A DNA stretch of 64,000 nt. Origin: Haemaphysalis longicornis. Taxonomy: Eukaryota; Arthropoda; Arachnida; Ixodida; Ixodidae. Below, piece by piece: positions 34,456 to 44,808 of this stretch. The notes under the pieces are model-generated. The model searched no databases. It worked only from the letters and a program-made list of their open reading frames with translations, and was not told the DNA's origin. Each line of letters opens with the position of its first letter. The first letter of the stretch is position 1. The stretch is taken from contig CM023457.1 in assembly GCA_013339765.2 (NCBI GenBank), positions 56,507,745 through 56,571,744 of the forward strand, read 5' to 3'. A program made the position numbers and the translations under genes.

Positions 34456-34460
34456 CTAGG

Positions 34461-34830
34461 GATTTATACACTCGCAACATTCCCCACCCACAAAACAACC
34501 CCCAAGAATGATTTCGACGCACCCGAAAAAAGGTTCCAACCCCACGAGCCCCCTGCCCAGCGATTTATACACCCCCCCAACACCACCCGGAAGGTTTTTC
34601 GACACCCCCTTTCCCCCCAAAAAAAGTGTCCACATTCACGAACACATTGCCCAGGAATTTAAACATCCCCCCCCAACACCCCCCCAACACCCTCCCGAAG
34701 GATTTAAACACCCCTCCTCCCCCCAAAAAAACATTCCACTACCACGAGCACCCTGCCCCGGGATTTATACACTCCCCTAACATCCCCCAACACCCCCCTA
34801 GGAGGTCTTCGACACCCCCAAAATCGAAAT
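34461..34830. repeat. C-rich minisatellite, ~93-107-bp units
   Basis: Four units begin with GATTTATACAC or GAATTTAAACA at 34461, 34562, 34655 and 34762. Each carries a run of C with AACACC, then GGTTTTTCGACACCCC or similar, CCCCAAAAAA, and a CCACGAGCACCCTGCCC-like end. An extra partial unit lies inside the third repeat at 34701. The Pro/Thr/His-rich translations are composition artefacts. Confidence 0.88.
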
Positions 34831-36073
34831 TCTGCATAAACCCCTGGGTGGGTCGGACCAGGAAAAGAAAAGAATGTCCGGAAATCAGGCAAGTTCCCGC
34901 CCTATTCATTACCGTCACCATTCGGCGGAATTCCCTTGCCCACGTGGCTAGAGTTCTGACGGAAACGCTTGCTTTTCAAGAGGAATGCGGTAGGGAAAAA
35001 AGGAGGAACAAGATGGGGATGAGGGCACTCTGTGACGCACTTTTTTAGGGAGCCTCTAAGGACGCTTCCTGCTCCCGAAGACTTTTCTGGTATGTTTTGG
35101 ATTAGGTGGGGCTTCGTTTGCAGCGCTGAACAATTGCATCTATAAACGTCCCGCTGTAAGGAACGGACAACTCGTGAATCAACGCAATATTTGCTTTCTG
35201 CGCGTTGCCTGGTTGGTTCCCTGTGTCTTTAAGCTGTGCTCATTGAGATCCCCCCTGAGCACCGCGAAAATTGGACCGACAATAAAATCACAGTTTCTTG
35301 CTTAGTAATGTAGCCCAGGTGGTTCGCAGTTTGCAGCAGGACCTGCGGGTAACAATGGCTTCGAAGCCACGCAAATAGATTTCGCTCGACAAACAAAACC
35401 GAAACAGGAAAGCCAAGTATTCACGCAGGACGCATATTAGAAAAACAATTGCAACGGTAAGACTTTTCTAGCACAGCGAACAGAGAGAGCTTGAGTTTCC
35501 GGATTCGCGATGGAAGGGCGAGATCGGAGAACCGTTGTGGAAGGAGGAAGAAGGGGGGGAAATTGCATTGGCGGAGCTCCTAATCACGCACTAAGAACAG
35601 CCAACGCAAATAAGAGAAGAGAGCGGGCGGAAGAACCAGCGCCTTTGCCTCCGAGAGGAACACGTACACGAGAACGTCGTCTTATCGCGGCCTTTGGAAC
35701 AGCCTAGGGCGGAACGGTGTGGCGGACTATAGCCCCGATCAATCACGACTCGGAGTCTAGCTGGAGGAGGCCGGAAGGGGAAGAGGAGACCCAACGGCGT
35801 CGAAGCCGGAAGTGAGTTGTCCTTCTCCGTGGCCCGAGGCGTTTTCGTCTTCTTCGGGTGACTGAGGAGGGCGGCGAGCTTCGCTAACCTGAACACTGAT
35901 TGCCTTATTATGCAGTAGGGCATGGAAAACCCCGCTCCGTCAGTCTTGTCTCAAGGACCGAGTCGTCACCGAACCCTCTCTTCAATAGATCTCCCTCGCT
36001 CTCTGGGGCTTCCTCAAAGCGGTTTATGGGCAGAACTTTTGCGGAAGGGCCGTTTGGGTTAGGCAAACCATCC
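34831..36073. other. No recognisable feature
   Basis: 35500-35850 is GC- and purine-rich (GGAGGAAGAAGGGGGG) and CpG-containing, which could be a promoter or UTR, but no linked exon is visible. Confidence 0.35.
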
Positions 36074-36074
36074 T

Positions 36075-36090
36075 CCCCCCCCCCCCCCCC
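36075..36090. repeat. Poly-C run
   Basis: Sixteen C followed by GGGTGTTTTGGGG. Confidence 0.95.
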
Positions 36091-36099
36091 GGGTGTTTT

Positions 36100-39020
36100 G
36101 GGGAAATAAAGGAAGGGTGAATGGGGCCTCGGGAGACGAGGAGGCGCCTGGTTTCAATAGCGATACAGACATTCGTTGTTTCACCATCTTTCTGACTACA
36201 CTCAGCGCCAGTAACTCCATTAGTGCGCGTTGAATCTCTTTCACCGGGTCTCCTAAGTGCTTCAGTTAATTAGGGCGAAAGTAGGAGCTTAAGTTTTCCA
36301 TTTGTTTCGATTTCCTACCCTCGCATCTTCCTTCAAAGGTCTTGATAACCCCATGCTGATCATGCAGCGACAACGTATTTTCTACTTGATGCAACATTCT
36401 TGTTTAGTTTTTCGCGTTGGGCACCGCTGTTATCCTCACCATATATCTTCATGAGACGTGAGAAGCGTGACTGATGCGCAGCCTGATGCCGCCTTTCTGC
36501 GGCGTTTACGGGAGGGCCACGTAATTGACAGGCGCTCATGAGGTGTTCTGCCTTTCTCTGGCTTTCATTTTGGCTTTTCTCTGTGTATGTCCGCATGCAG
36601 AACAATATATGTCCCCGTAGGCAAGCGAACAAGAGCTTTAAAACGTGTCGAACCGCAATTGCGGCTAGGAAGGGTGTTGATACGCCAACGAAACTTTTCC
36701 TGGACCACACCGGGACATAATTTCCCGCTATCCATTCCTTTTTGTTTGAAGGGGCAATGAAGAAAAATGCAAGTTTGTTTCATTAAAAAGATTGCTCTCT
36801 CACTATAACAACCATACCAATTTTATCCCAGCATTCAAAACAATATTCCATAATTTAAGGAGAACATGGGCAGCAGTGGAGACTCCCCAGACATTTTCCG
36901 GCGACATCTTTATGACGTCACAAAATCTTGTTTGCGTGATTCGTGGCCGCTGATATAAGCCGCCGACAAGAAACATGTCTGAGTTACTGCAGTGCGGACC
37001 CAGTTCCGTTGGATAGTATCATTTGAATGCTAAACTGCACTCATAACTATGTTTTAGGGCGAAGGAATTTAGGGGCAGGGGTTGTCGGCGTCTGATGTCG
37101 TCGTCGTCGTTCGTCGTCGTAGTGGCATGTTGTCACGGTAATAAAACACTGGGACACTCGTTTTCCAACTCCTCGCGCTAGAACGTTTCATCTCGATGGC
37201 CAAAAACCAAAATAAAAGAACCCACCGGGGCACTCGAGTTTACTTCGCGCTTGCTTGCGTGCTTGCGTCTATTTAGCTCCGTACTCGCTTTAACAATAAA
37301 ATTTAGCGTTCTCCGTTCTGAATTTCACTTCTCGTCCGTCTTTGTGGTTGGGAGGCTGCGTATACCAGCTCGCGCCGTGTGGCAAGAGACGGACTTACAA
37401 ATATTGAATAGTCTTATACACTGCATGCTTCGCCCCTCCCCAGGTTTCACATCAGTGGAGATGGCCCAGTTTTTATATATAGCTTGCCCACACTATGTCA
37501 CTCCTGCCCATATTATGTCACAGTAGCGCGAAAACTTGAAAGTTGTTCTATATTTCCTGCATTTTTTATTAGAAACTTCTTTCATTGTTGGAATACAGCT
37601 GAGTGAGTTACCAGACAGTATTTCTTTTAAAAATACAAAGTTACATTTTGTCTTGAAGACCCCATTAAACAAATGAAAAAAAAAAATGAAGAAGCCTATA
37701 TTAGGAACAGCTTTCCTGGTACTTTCACACTTACTGAAGTGCGGGAACGTTCACGTGCACTTTTACCTCCGTTGTATAAACTGTTTCAGTCACTTGCCAA
37801 GCCGCCTTTTAGAAATAATAAAGAATAGAAATTAAGAGCGAACAAAAGTTCAAAACATTCCCGCAATTTGAGTCCGAAATAATACTTTAAATTACGCCGC
37901 GAAAGTGTCCCGTTTCTGCAGATGTGGTTGCTCTAGGGCACGTCGCGTTGATTAAAGGGGGGTGGGGGCAAAAAGATGGCTCCGCGGCAAAATTTTGGAA
38001 ACGCGAAGTGCATACGCGAAATACTACAAAAAAAGGAAAGGCTGAAAGTGCAACCCGAGTCCTTGGTGTAATTGCAGGAGACGAAATTGAAAAACCGTTT
38101 ATGCGAGGAACAGCAAATCGGCTAGGCGCGCGTTTATTAGAGGAACAGGGAGAGAGAGAGAAATATTGTATAGCAGCCTCGAAAATAGGAAGAAAATGAA
38201 GCTCAAAGTTCTCCCCAACTACTATTTTTTCCCTCAGTCTTCCATCTGCAATTCTGGTGATGCTCCCGTACTCCGACGGCACTAGGTTCGCCGTAATTCT
38301 AGATGGTGAAACAAGAATCGTGTGGCAAAAAAAGGCAATGATGAAAGCAGAAAGAATTCGGGGGCTGATAGAAAGAAATGCCGGTACGTGCTCTCACTAA
38401 AAGTTCTGATCTATCAGAACGGACGAGTATTCGGGAAGGTTGAAGCTATGGTTCGTTTTTTCGGCATACGCCCAGGGATAAAATTTTTCGATTGAGAAAA
38501 GACGCGCCCTCCGCCCACTGACAAAATCATCAATCCTGATACACCATGATCTAGGAAAAATTACACTATACGATATGCTTGCAAAACTAAAATAAATCGA
38601 GGAGTTTATAATATAGTAGCTTGCTCAGCGGAAGCACACACTTCGTCAAAATTTAAGCAGTCCCTCCTATGTTGCCACAAGTTCACGCTTTAAATGGTTG
38701 CCCCGCAAACATTATTTCGCCTTTTTCGTTCATGCTCTAAAGAGGTCGACCTCTTTCTTGAGAACAAGAGCAGAGTTGTGGTTTGCACAAGGGAGGATAA
38801 AAATTACTGCGCACCCAAACAAGGAAGAACAGGTTGATTTCATTCGCGTAACCAGCAGCCCTGGAATCTTTCGAAACGAAATAGACTGAGAGGAGCACGT
38901 TGTAGTGAAAAGTAATGAAAAGCATAGGCAGAAGTTCGAGGGCAGTGACGATGCAGCGAGCAGAAGTGTGTACTAATTTGATGAGCGGTTAGGGAAGTAA
39001 ATGGTGTATAAAATTCTAGA
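36100..39020. other. No recognisable gene; a short (GTC)n tract
   Basis: A GTC/TCG trinucleotide tract lies at about 37096-37127. TATGACGTCACA near 36912 matches a cAMP-response-type site and GATATAAGC lies at 36952, but there is no downstream open frame to support a promoter. The 131-codon minus frame (37887-38282) has no recognisable domain. Confidence 0.4.
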
Positions 39021-39023
39021 GTA

Positions 39024-39048
39024 AGAGAGAGAGAGAGAGAGAGAGAGA
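39024..39048. repeat. (GA)n microsatellite
   Basis: Twelve GA units following TAGAGTAA. Confidence 0.95.
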
Positions 39049-39142
39049 AGAGAAAAGAAATTTTAGTGCAAAACCACCAACTGCGCAAGGGCCCCTGTGC
39101 TTATGTTTGCGGATGCAGCACATCACTACATACACTGTGGTG

Positions 39143-39238
39143 TGGATGGATGGATAGATGGATAGATGATGGATGGAATGGAATGGAATGGAATGGAATT
39201 GATGAATGAATGGAATGGATGTATGAAATAGAATGGAT
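39143..39238. repeat. (GGAT)n/(GGAAT)n microsatellite
   Basis: Tetramers GGAT/AGAT shift into pentamers GGAAT, then mixed units. It abuts the probable LTR start. Confidence 0.93.
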
Positions 39239-39249
39239 GTGCAGCTGCT

Positions 39250-39766
39250 CTGCCGTGGCAGCCGAGAGAGCTCGCGCCTCCGGAGCAGTGCACCGCGTGT
39301 CCTAAGGATCCTGTCCCGAGCCGGGAGCCACGAGGCACGAGTGACGCGGCCTGCAGTTGGAATTGAGACACCGAGCCGACAGCACCGCGCTCGCACTCTG
39401 CCACGCAGTACCACCACCGGCGCCATGGCTCGCCCGTCTCCGCCGCTGTTCGCCTTCTGCTCTTCGCTCGGCACTCCTCAATAAATGAAGGCGGAACGGC
39501 TCCCCACGTCCCCTTTATAATTAGTGACCCGGAAATTGAGCCCGCACCGCAGATTCAAGGCATTCACGGCGACCATCTCAGGGGCGTCACTAACGCTACG
39601 TCAGCGTTGCGATTGCGCCCTAGGACACGTCAGGCATGGCTTCACCACGCCAGTCTGGATTCCGAAGCTCATTCGTCCAGCCGCCTTACGACACGCTTCC
39701 GGGACTGCAAGCGTTCTACGAGAAAGACCCTCCGGTGTGGTTCGCGCTGCTCGAGAGCCATTTTAG
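39250..39766 (+). mobile_element. LTR retrotransposon: 5' LTR and gag start
   Basis: A GC-rich probable LTR (about 39250-39520) ends with an AATAAA (39479) and CCCTTTATAA, followed by TTAGTGACCCGGAAATTG, the primer-site style of tick Gypsy-like elements. A gag frame opens at 39636 and includes LPGLQAFYEKDPPVWFALLE, the start of the retroelement capsid-like domain. It breaks off at 39764 where the AGATGCGAA-headed element follows. No 3' LTR or pol is seen. LTR edges are estimated. Confidence 0.6.
39636..39766 (+). pseudogene. gag N-terminus, truncated
   Basis: About 43 residues starting MASPRQSGFRSS and ending LLESHF. The LP-x-F ... DP-x-x-WF-x-x-(V/L)E-x-x-F pattern is the usual start of Gypsy-type gag in arthropods. 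The frame continues as unrelated sequence after TTTTAGATGC, so the protein is cut by an insertion or rearrangement. Confidence 0.6.
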
Positions 39767-40200
39767 ATGCGAAACATCTCATGGTAAGGGCTATGTCCCT
39801 CACTCCGCCGTGCAACGTCCACACCCCCACTGCTCATGCTCGGCTTGCTGAACGCCCGGAGGTGTCTTATCTTTTAATAGAGCCTGGAGCGACAGTGTTG
39901 ACGGTGTCTTTCTGGGCCGGCACGAGACGAGCACGCTTCACGCGCCTTCGACATTTCATCGTCGTCGGAGGCGGCGTGCGTCGGCGAGCCTCGGCCGGCC
40001 GTGATTACAAGCAGCCCACAACCATCCGGGGAATGTGCATCGACCTCATCTTCAGCAACTTGAGTGTTCATCCACTACAACAGGCCTTGAATTTACATTT
40101 CACAGACCATAAGGCGGTCATAATCAAAAGCGGAACGCCAACCACAGCTCGACGTCACCTACGTTGAATCATGATGATGATAATGCTTAAATAAAGACAA
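39763..40200 (+). mobile_element. AGATGCGAA-headed element with endonuclease remnant
   Basis: Starts TTTTAGATGCGAAACATCTC inside the gag frame. Near its end a frame reads TIRGMCIDLIFSNLSVHPLQ, then LNLHFTDHKAVIIK (about 40018-40130), matching the final strands of an APE-type endonuclease (CIDL ... F-x-DHKA). It then ends in GATGATGATAATGC and AAATAAAGAC. It looks like a non-autonomous element that captured or derives from a LINE endonuclease tail. Only the last part of the domain is present. Confidence 0.55.
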
Positions 40201-40290
40201 ACTCATACCACGTACAACGTATTTCCGCTCTCTCTCTCGCTCTCTTTAATGCTGCTCCACTCTAACACCCCCCACCCCTTCAATAAAATT

Positions 40291-40532
40291 ACACCATCTT
40301 CCCGTAGGGTAACCCTAAGTAGTATGCGAAGCAGCCATGGGGTCAACGCAATATCCCATGTCGTAGTTCCGGTAAGTGAAAAGTTTGGTAGTTACCATGC
40401 AAACCAACGGTAATATAACGGTAGCTACGTACCTCAACCTTACGGAAACGACGAACTGAAAACTAATGGGCACTCATCGACCCCAGGCTGCTTCGAATAC
40501 TACTCAGGGCTTCCCTACGGTGAAGATGGTGT
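40291..40532. mobile_element. 242-bp MITE with ~55-bp terminal inverted repeats
   Basis: The left end ACACCATCTTCCCGTAGGG...AGTAGTATGCGAAGCAGCC...GGGGTC and the reverse complement of the right end ACACCATCTTCACCGTAGGG...AGTAGTATTCGAAGCAGCC...GGGGTC agree over about 55 bp. AAAATT precedes both ends, so the repeats may extend outward a little. No coding sequence. The same terminal sequence is found at 22098-22140. No clear target duplication. The superfamily is unknown. Confidence 0.85.
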
Positions 40533-40539
40533 CAATTTT

Positions 40540-41145
40540 TTTAAAGACTGATAGTCTTCTTGGGGACTAACATTAAACCCAGAAATCTTGGTCGTGTAGG
40601 TATGTCTGTCCTGTCTGTTCTGTGACTCGATTCAGAACTCAGGCCAAAGTAGTAGAGGAGATTGACGCAATAGTCTTTATTACTCACAGAGGCCAAACGT
40701 TAACACGTCTAAGCCCGGTTAGTTCATAATTGATCGTACTGGTAAATTTGTTGAAGCAGAACAAGACATTACGGAAACATTAGGGCACAGGAAATTAGTA
40801 TGCAAGGGAATAAATTTACAGTGGTTTCCTATAATAAAAAAATATTATGGATGCTTGGTTTTTTATAGCAAATGTATTCTACATCTACTGCAGAAAACCG
40901 CCCGCCTGCTGTTGCCCGCGCCTACCCTCCTGGCGGCATATGAAAATCACGCGGCAACAGCAACGATGAGGTTCCCACTATGCTAGGTTTCCACGTTCTG
41001 CTTGGACAGCACACGTGAGGACATGGCCACGCGGTTCGATCAAATTTGTAGTCGGGGCCCGCCTCGATTCACGCTGCGTCCTCTGCCGAACTGCAGCGCT
41101 GGCAATCGAGGAACACTGACCTGCTAGCAGTGGAACCACGGTTAA
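40540..41145 (+). repeat. (GTCT)-bearing dispersed repeat, copy 3
   Basis: TTTAAAGACTGATAGTCTTC, AAACCCAGAAATCTTGGTC, short GTCT run, CTGTGACTCGATTCAG, GGCCAAAGTAG, CGCAATAGTC, then GCCTGCTGTTGCCCGCGCC, CGGCAACAGCAACGA, CCACGTTCTGCTT and GCAGCGCTGGCAATCGA. Matches copies 2 and 4 over about 550 bp. Its left edge touches the MITE. Confidence 0.85.
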
Positions 41146-41224
41146 ACTACAAATCGCCTTGATGCGAACCTTTAGTGTGTTTACCTTGGCATGAAGCGCG
41201 ACGGTACAGGAAACAGCATTACAG

Positions 41225-41980
41225 GTGGAAGCGGGAAAAACAAAGGGGGCATTTTCCTCGGCAAATGTCGACTCCGACTATCGTCTTTTGACGAATTGCA
41301 ACGAATGGAGAATACGGCGGCTACGCCGCGGTCCAATTTTTTTCATCATCCGAGGCATCAATAACCCAGGCGCCGCGCTCACAAACATCGCCAGCAAGGC
41401 TGTCCCAGAGCGCATCGTGGCACAACTTCGGTTGCCGCTGCAGACCCATGATCTGCACGATGACTTGAAAAAGGCAGTCCTGGCCCATTTCGGCTGGACC
41501 AGCAATTTTCATTGTCAGCCAGCTTATCCTGCCGCAACAGCCCCAGGACCATCGGCTGCCACTGCGGAGACGCCACGTTCTGTTCCGTCCTTCGCCTTGC
41601 AAGAACACTCTGCGGCCTCACCCGACGCCGATACGCACGTGACCGCCATCCACGTCCACGGAACCGTCGATACCACCACGAAGCTCAACAGTTTCGGTGA
41701 GCTTTTTCGTGATGTGGATGATAAGACTGATGTTTTTAGGCCCAAATCCTACCTTCAACTACAGCAATTTTAAGCCAAAGATGAGGAGGTATGGCTGGCT
41801 CAGGCTGAAGCATTTTTCGCCGTTAACGGCATTTCCAGTGACGTTCTCAAGTGCAAACTGGTGATTCGAGCACTGCCAACCGACTGCCTGTCCATCATTC
41901 GCAAAAAACTGGTCGCTGCTTCGTCGGTCCAGTACTCCCTACTGGAGCAAGCGATTTTCTCGCCCTCCAGCATCTAGCAA
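41225..41980 (+). pseudogene. gag-like frame with one internal stop
   Basis: A 182-codon frame (41225-41773) continues in the same frame after TAA to 41980. The part after the stop reads DEEVWLAQAEAFFAVNGISS, DVLKCKLVIRALPTD and SSVQYSLLEQAIF, which fits the gag capsid region of Gypsy-type elements (E-x-W-x-x-Q-x-E-x-x-F ... K-x-x-x-V-x-x-LP). The first 130 residues are not recognised. It is in a different context from the gag at 39636 and differs in sequence, so it is a second element. Confidence 0.5.
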
Positions 41981-42904
41981 CATATTTCAGCACCTGGGCC
42001 GGCGACCTTATACTCGCCTATCAGCCCAGCAGCCCTGATTACTCCTCAAGGCGTACATGCATCATCTGCTTCCCCGTCACGCCTCGACTCCACCACCGGA
42101 GTAAGTCAGACGTGCAATCCACAATCTGCCCCGGCCACATTGCCGACTACACCCACGGGCGAGTTTTCTCGATCTACACTCTGACCACACGGAGACACAA
42201 CCAAGCCAGGTTCAGTACCCGTCTCACAACTGGCACCCGACAACAAGACCAGTGCATCCCTCACTTTTGACTACGTTCCTTCGCCGACGTCGGAGACATC
42301 GATATCACTTTTATGCCCCACATCGCCCGCTCATTCCCTAATCGTAGCAGAAGCTGGGACGTACGCTCAGGACGGTATCACCGATGATGCACGAGAGCGC
42401 GCGACGTATTATACCGAAGAGAGAGGTGTTTTGGGCTATGGCCCCTTGAATCCGCCTCCTCGCAATTCACCGCAACGAGCAAGCAGCCCGTTGCCAGTTC
42501 CACCTCAGCAGTCAGAGGTCGCTGGTGGGGCAGACCTTCCTGGGGGCAAGCCCTCCGCCAGAAATCAGACTCAACCATCTCAAGGTTCGAGAACATCACT
42601 AAAGGAGCGGATTTCCGACCTGTAATTCAACACACTTGGCCACGCAAGCTTTTCGCTACCGCTGCCGGGTCTGCAAGAACGACGGCCAGGACTGCGCAGC
42701 AGCGGGTAATCTGCCACCATCGCAAACTACCACTGGCAGGTGGCTGCAATCATCAGGGCCAAGGCAAACACACGACAAAGCCGCACCACGTCAGACACGG
42801 CGGCCAAACAACCCTTCACTTCGAGATATTTAGAACAGAAACTGGAGCTGGGATACTCTTTTACGGTCGACCGCATCGCCGAATATGAAGTAAGCAGCGT
42901 TTTT
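41981..42904 (+). other. Possible continuation of the gag-like element
   Basis: Polar, Pro/Ser-rich frames (41851-42270, 42431-42625) without a zinc knuckle, protease or reverse transcriptase motif. If it is the rest of the same element, it is too decayed to annotate. Confidence 0.3.
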
Positions 42905-43730
42905 TTTTTTTGAAGTTGAAGTTGAAGATTATTTGGACATGTTTTAAAAGTGCGTACAAATAATAATACAGAAGGAGCTCCCGTAGTGTATGAACTGTCG
43001 GGAGGACCTCCTGTTAGAAGGTGCGTAAAAGAACAGCGTTGGAGGAGGCAGCAACTAAACCATACATAAAGAAAATGAGCAGGAGCAGGCACAAAGCAAT
43101 ACATATATGCATACGCAAACATGCATACATCCTTTTGTAGGAATACAAACAAATGCTTACCAAACACTGCAGTAAAAAAGGATTAGACATAAGAACAGAA
43201 AGACTGCAAAAATAAAGCTACAGTGGAAACACGTTTAATATTATGCCAAGGTACATAACAGAAAACATTTCAATTGGTTTTGGAATAAATGCGCAGGGCA
43301 GAGCGAATAGATTTAAGGGAAGTGGGTAGTTCATTTCATATTGCAATGGCTGCGAATACGGCAGTTTGTTTCGCGTAGTTAGAACGAATGTTCGGTAGAA
43401 TTAGGTTATTGTGTTCTGAAAAGCGGGTGCTGTTGGGATTAAAAGTAACGACTGGACTATGCAGTTGTGGATCAATCATTATTTCTCTGCGTGAAGCAGC
43501 AAAATGCACAATTTTATTTTATATTCAAAAGAAGGCGTAAGATTCCTGGTATGTATAAACATATATGAAGAACGTTAAAGAAAAACTAAAAATAGGTGGA
43601 AAAATATTTGCAGGTGGCAGTAGGATACTTCAAGGCCACGTACTGACTGTGGTTAAACTGACAATACAGGCGCAATAGCAACGCAAAATCGATTTGATTA
43701 GGGGGTCTAACTTAGTGGTGCAATACCTGG
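42905..43730 (-). mobile_element. CR1/L2-like LINE, 3' end
   Basis: On the minus strand a frame reads NPNSTRFSEHNNLILPNIRS, NYAKQTAVFAAIAI, stop, NELPTSLKSIRSAL (about 43290-43440). This is the usual end of CR1/L2/Jockey-type reverse transcriptases (… F-x-x-x-x-x-x-WN-x-LP-x-x-(I/L)K…). The Trp codon is now TGA. About 340 bp of 3' UTR follow, ending in a (GAAGTT)-type tail and a T run at 42900. Upstream to 43730 the weak frame continues. Family assignment rests on the C-terminal motif only. Confidence 0.6.
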
Positions 43731-43736
43731 ACTACG

Positions 43737-43915
43737 AGGCGTGCCGTAGTAGTGGATTCCGGATTAATTTTGACCACCTGGGGATATTTAACGTGCGCTG
43801 AAGTCTTGACACATGGGCCCTTTCGCTTTCGTCTCCACTATATAAGAAGCCACCGTGGCCTGCAGTCTCACCCGCGTCCTTGGACTCAGTAGCAGAAGGC
43901 CTTAGCGAAAGAGCC
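43737..43915 (-). mobile_element. Ruka-type SINE, partial
   Basis: Reverse complement of the SINE body: GGCGTGCCGTAGTAGTGGAT, TTTTGACCACCTGGGGATAT, TTAACGTGCGCTGAAGTC, then AGCCACCGTGGCCTGCAGTC and GAGCCACCGC. The head is present but its GGCGGG end is lost. The 3' tail is missing. Confidence 0.78.
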
Positions 43916-43919
43916 ACCG

Positions 43920-44808
43920 CACTGGACACCAACTGTGTATCAATGATTTAGTAAGTTAACGAGCAATACCAATGCAACGTTCAATAAAATCCACAACGCA
44001 CTACCAACAAATTATGCAACAGCTGATGCCGATCACTCGCATGTTGTAGCCCTCAACACCTTCAGATTTTGAGTTATACCTCTATGAGAACGACAGCCTT
44101 CGTTGCATCAAATTTGCGAGTGAGTTTTGCCGTGGTACATGGTCGATAAAGGTGAAGCACGCTTGGCGGTTTTTAGTCCCATGAGCAAACAATTCGGTTG
44201 GTCCAAGGACTAAACCTGACGTAAGAAACACATTGCAGAATTTTAGCACAGCATCTGTTTCTTTGCGGGAGTTATCGCTTAAATTTCGTGTAATTTGCAT
44301 TTACAAAAAAATGCTTTGTTGTCACCATGTTTTGGTAGAATCCAGTGGCAAAGGAAACTTGCCAAACGGAAACCTTTATTCTGCATTCCCCCCGATATCG
44401 ACTTATTGTGATCGTCTTTCCCGCACGTGTGTTTGAATTAAAGTTAAGCCCGCATATGGAAACCCTTCCCTTGCAAACGCTGAATTAAGTTTAGAGAAAA
44501 ATACCTCGCTGCCGGATAAATATAAGCATAGCATGTCTGAGGTTATGGCCTCGAAATCAGATCATCTTTTTTCGAATTCTACCTAATGGCAACACTACAC
44601 TTTCCGCTCGTACACTTTCCTACACTTTCTACTCCCAACTGTTTCTACATTGTACAAAATTAACGGCCTGTACTAGATTGAATGCAGATAATCGCAGACA
44701 GGTTTTCGTGCGCAACGTGAAATCTTTCTTTTGTCCTACAGACGAAAGCACAAAAAGAGGGTCAACAACAGCTACGCAGATAATATTTGTAAGTAGCATT
44801 AATTAGTC
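43920..44808. other. No recognisable feature
   Basis: AT-rich spacer between the SINE and the hAT-like element. Frames of 67-72 codons have no motif. Confidence 0.4.
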
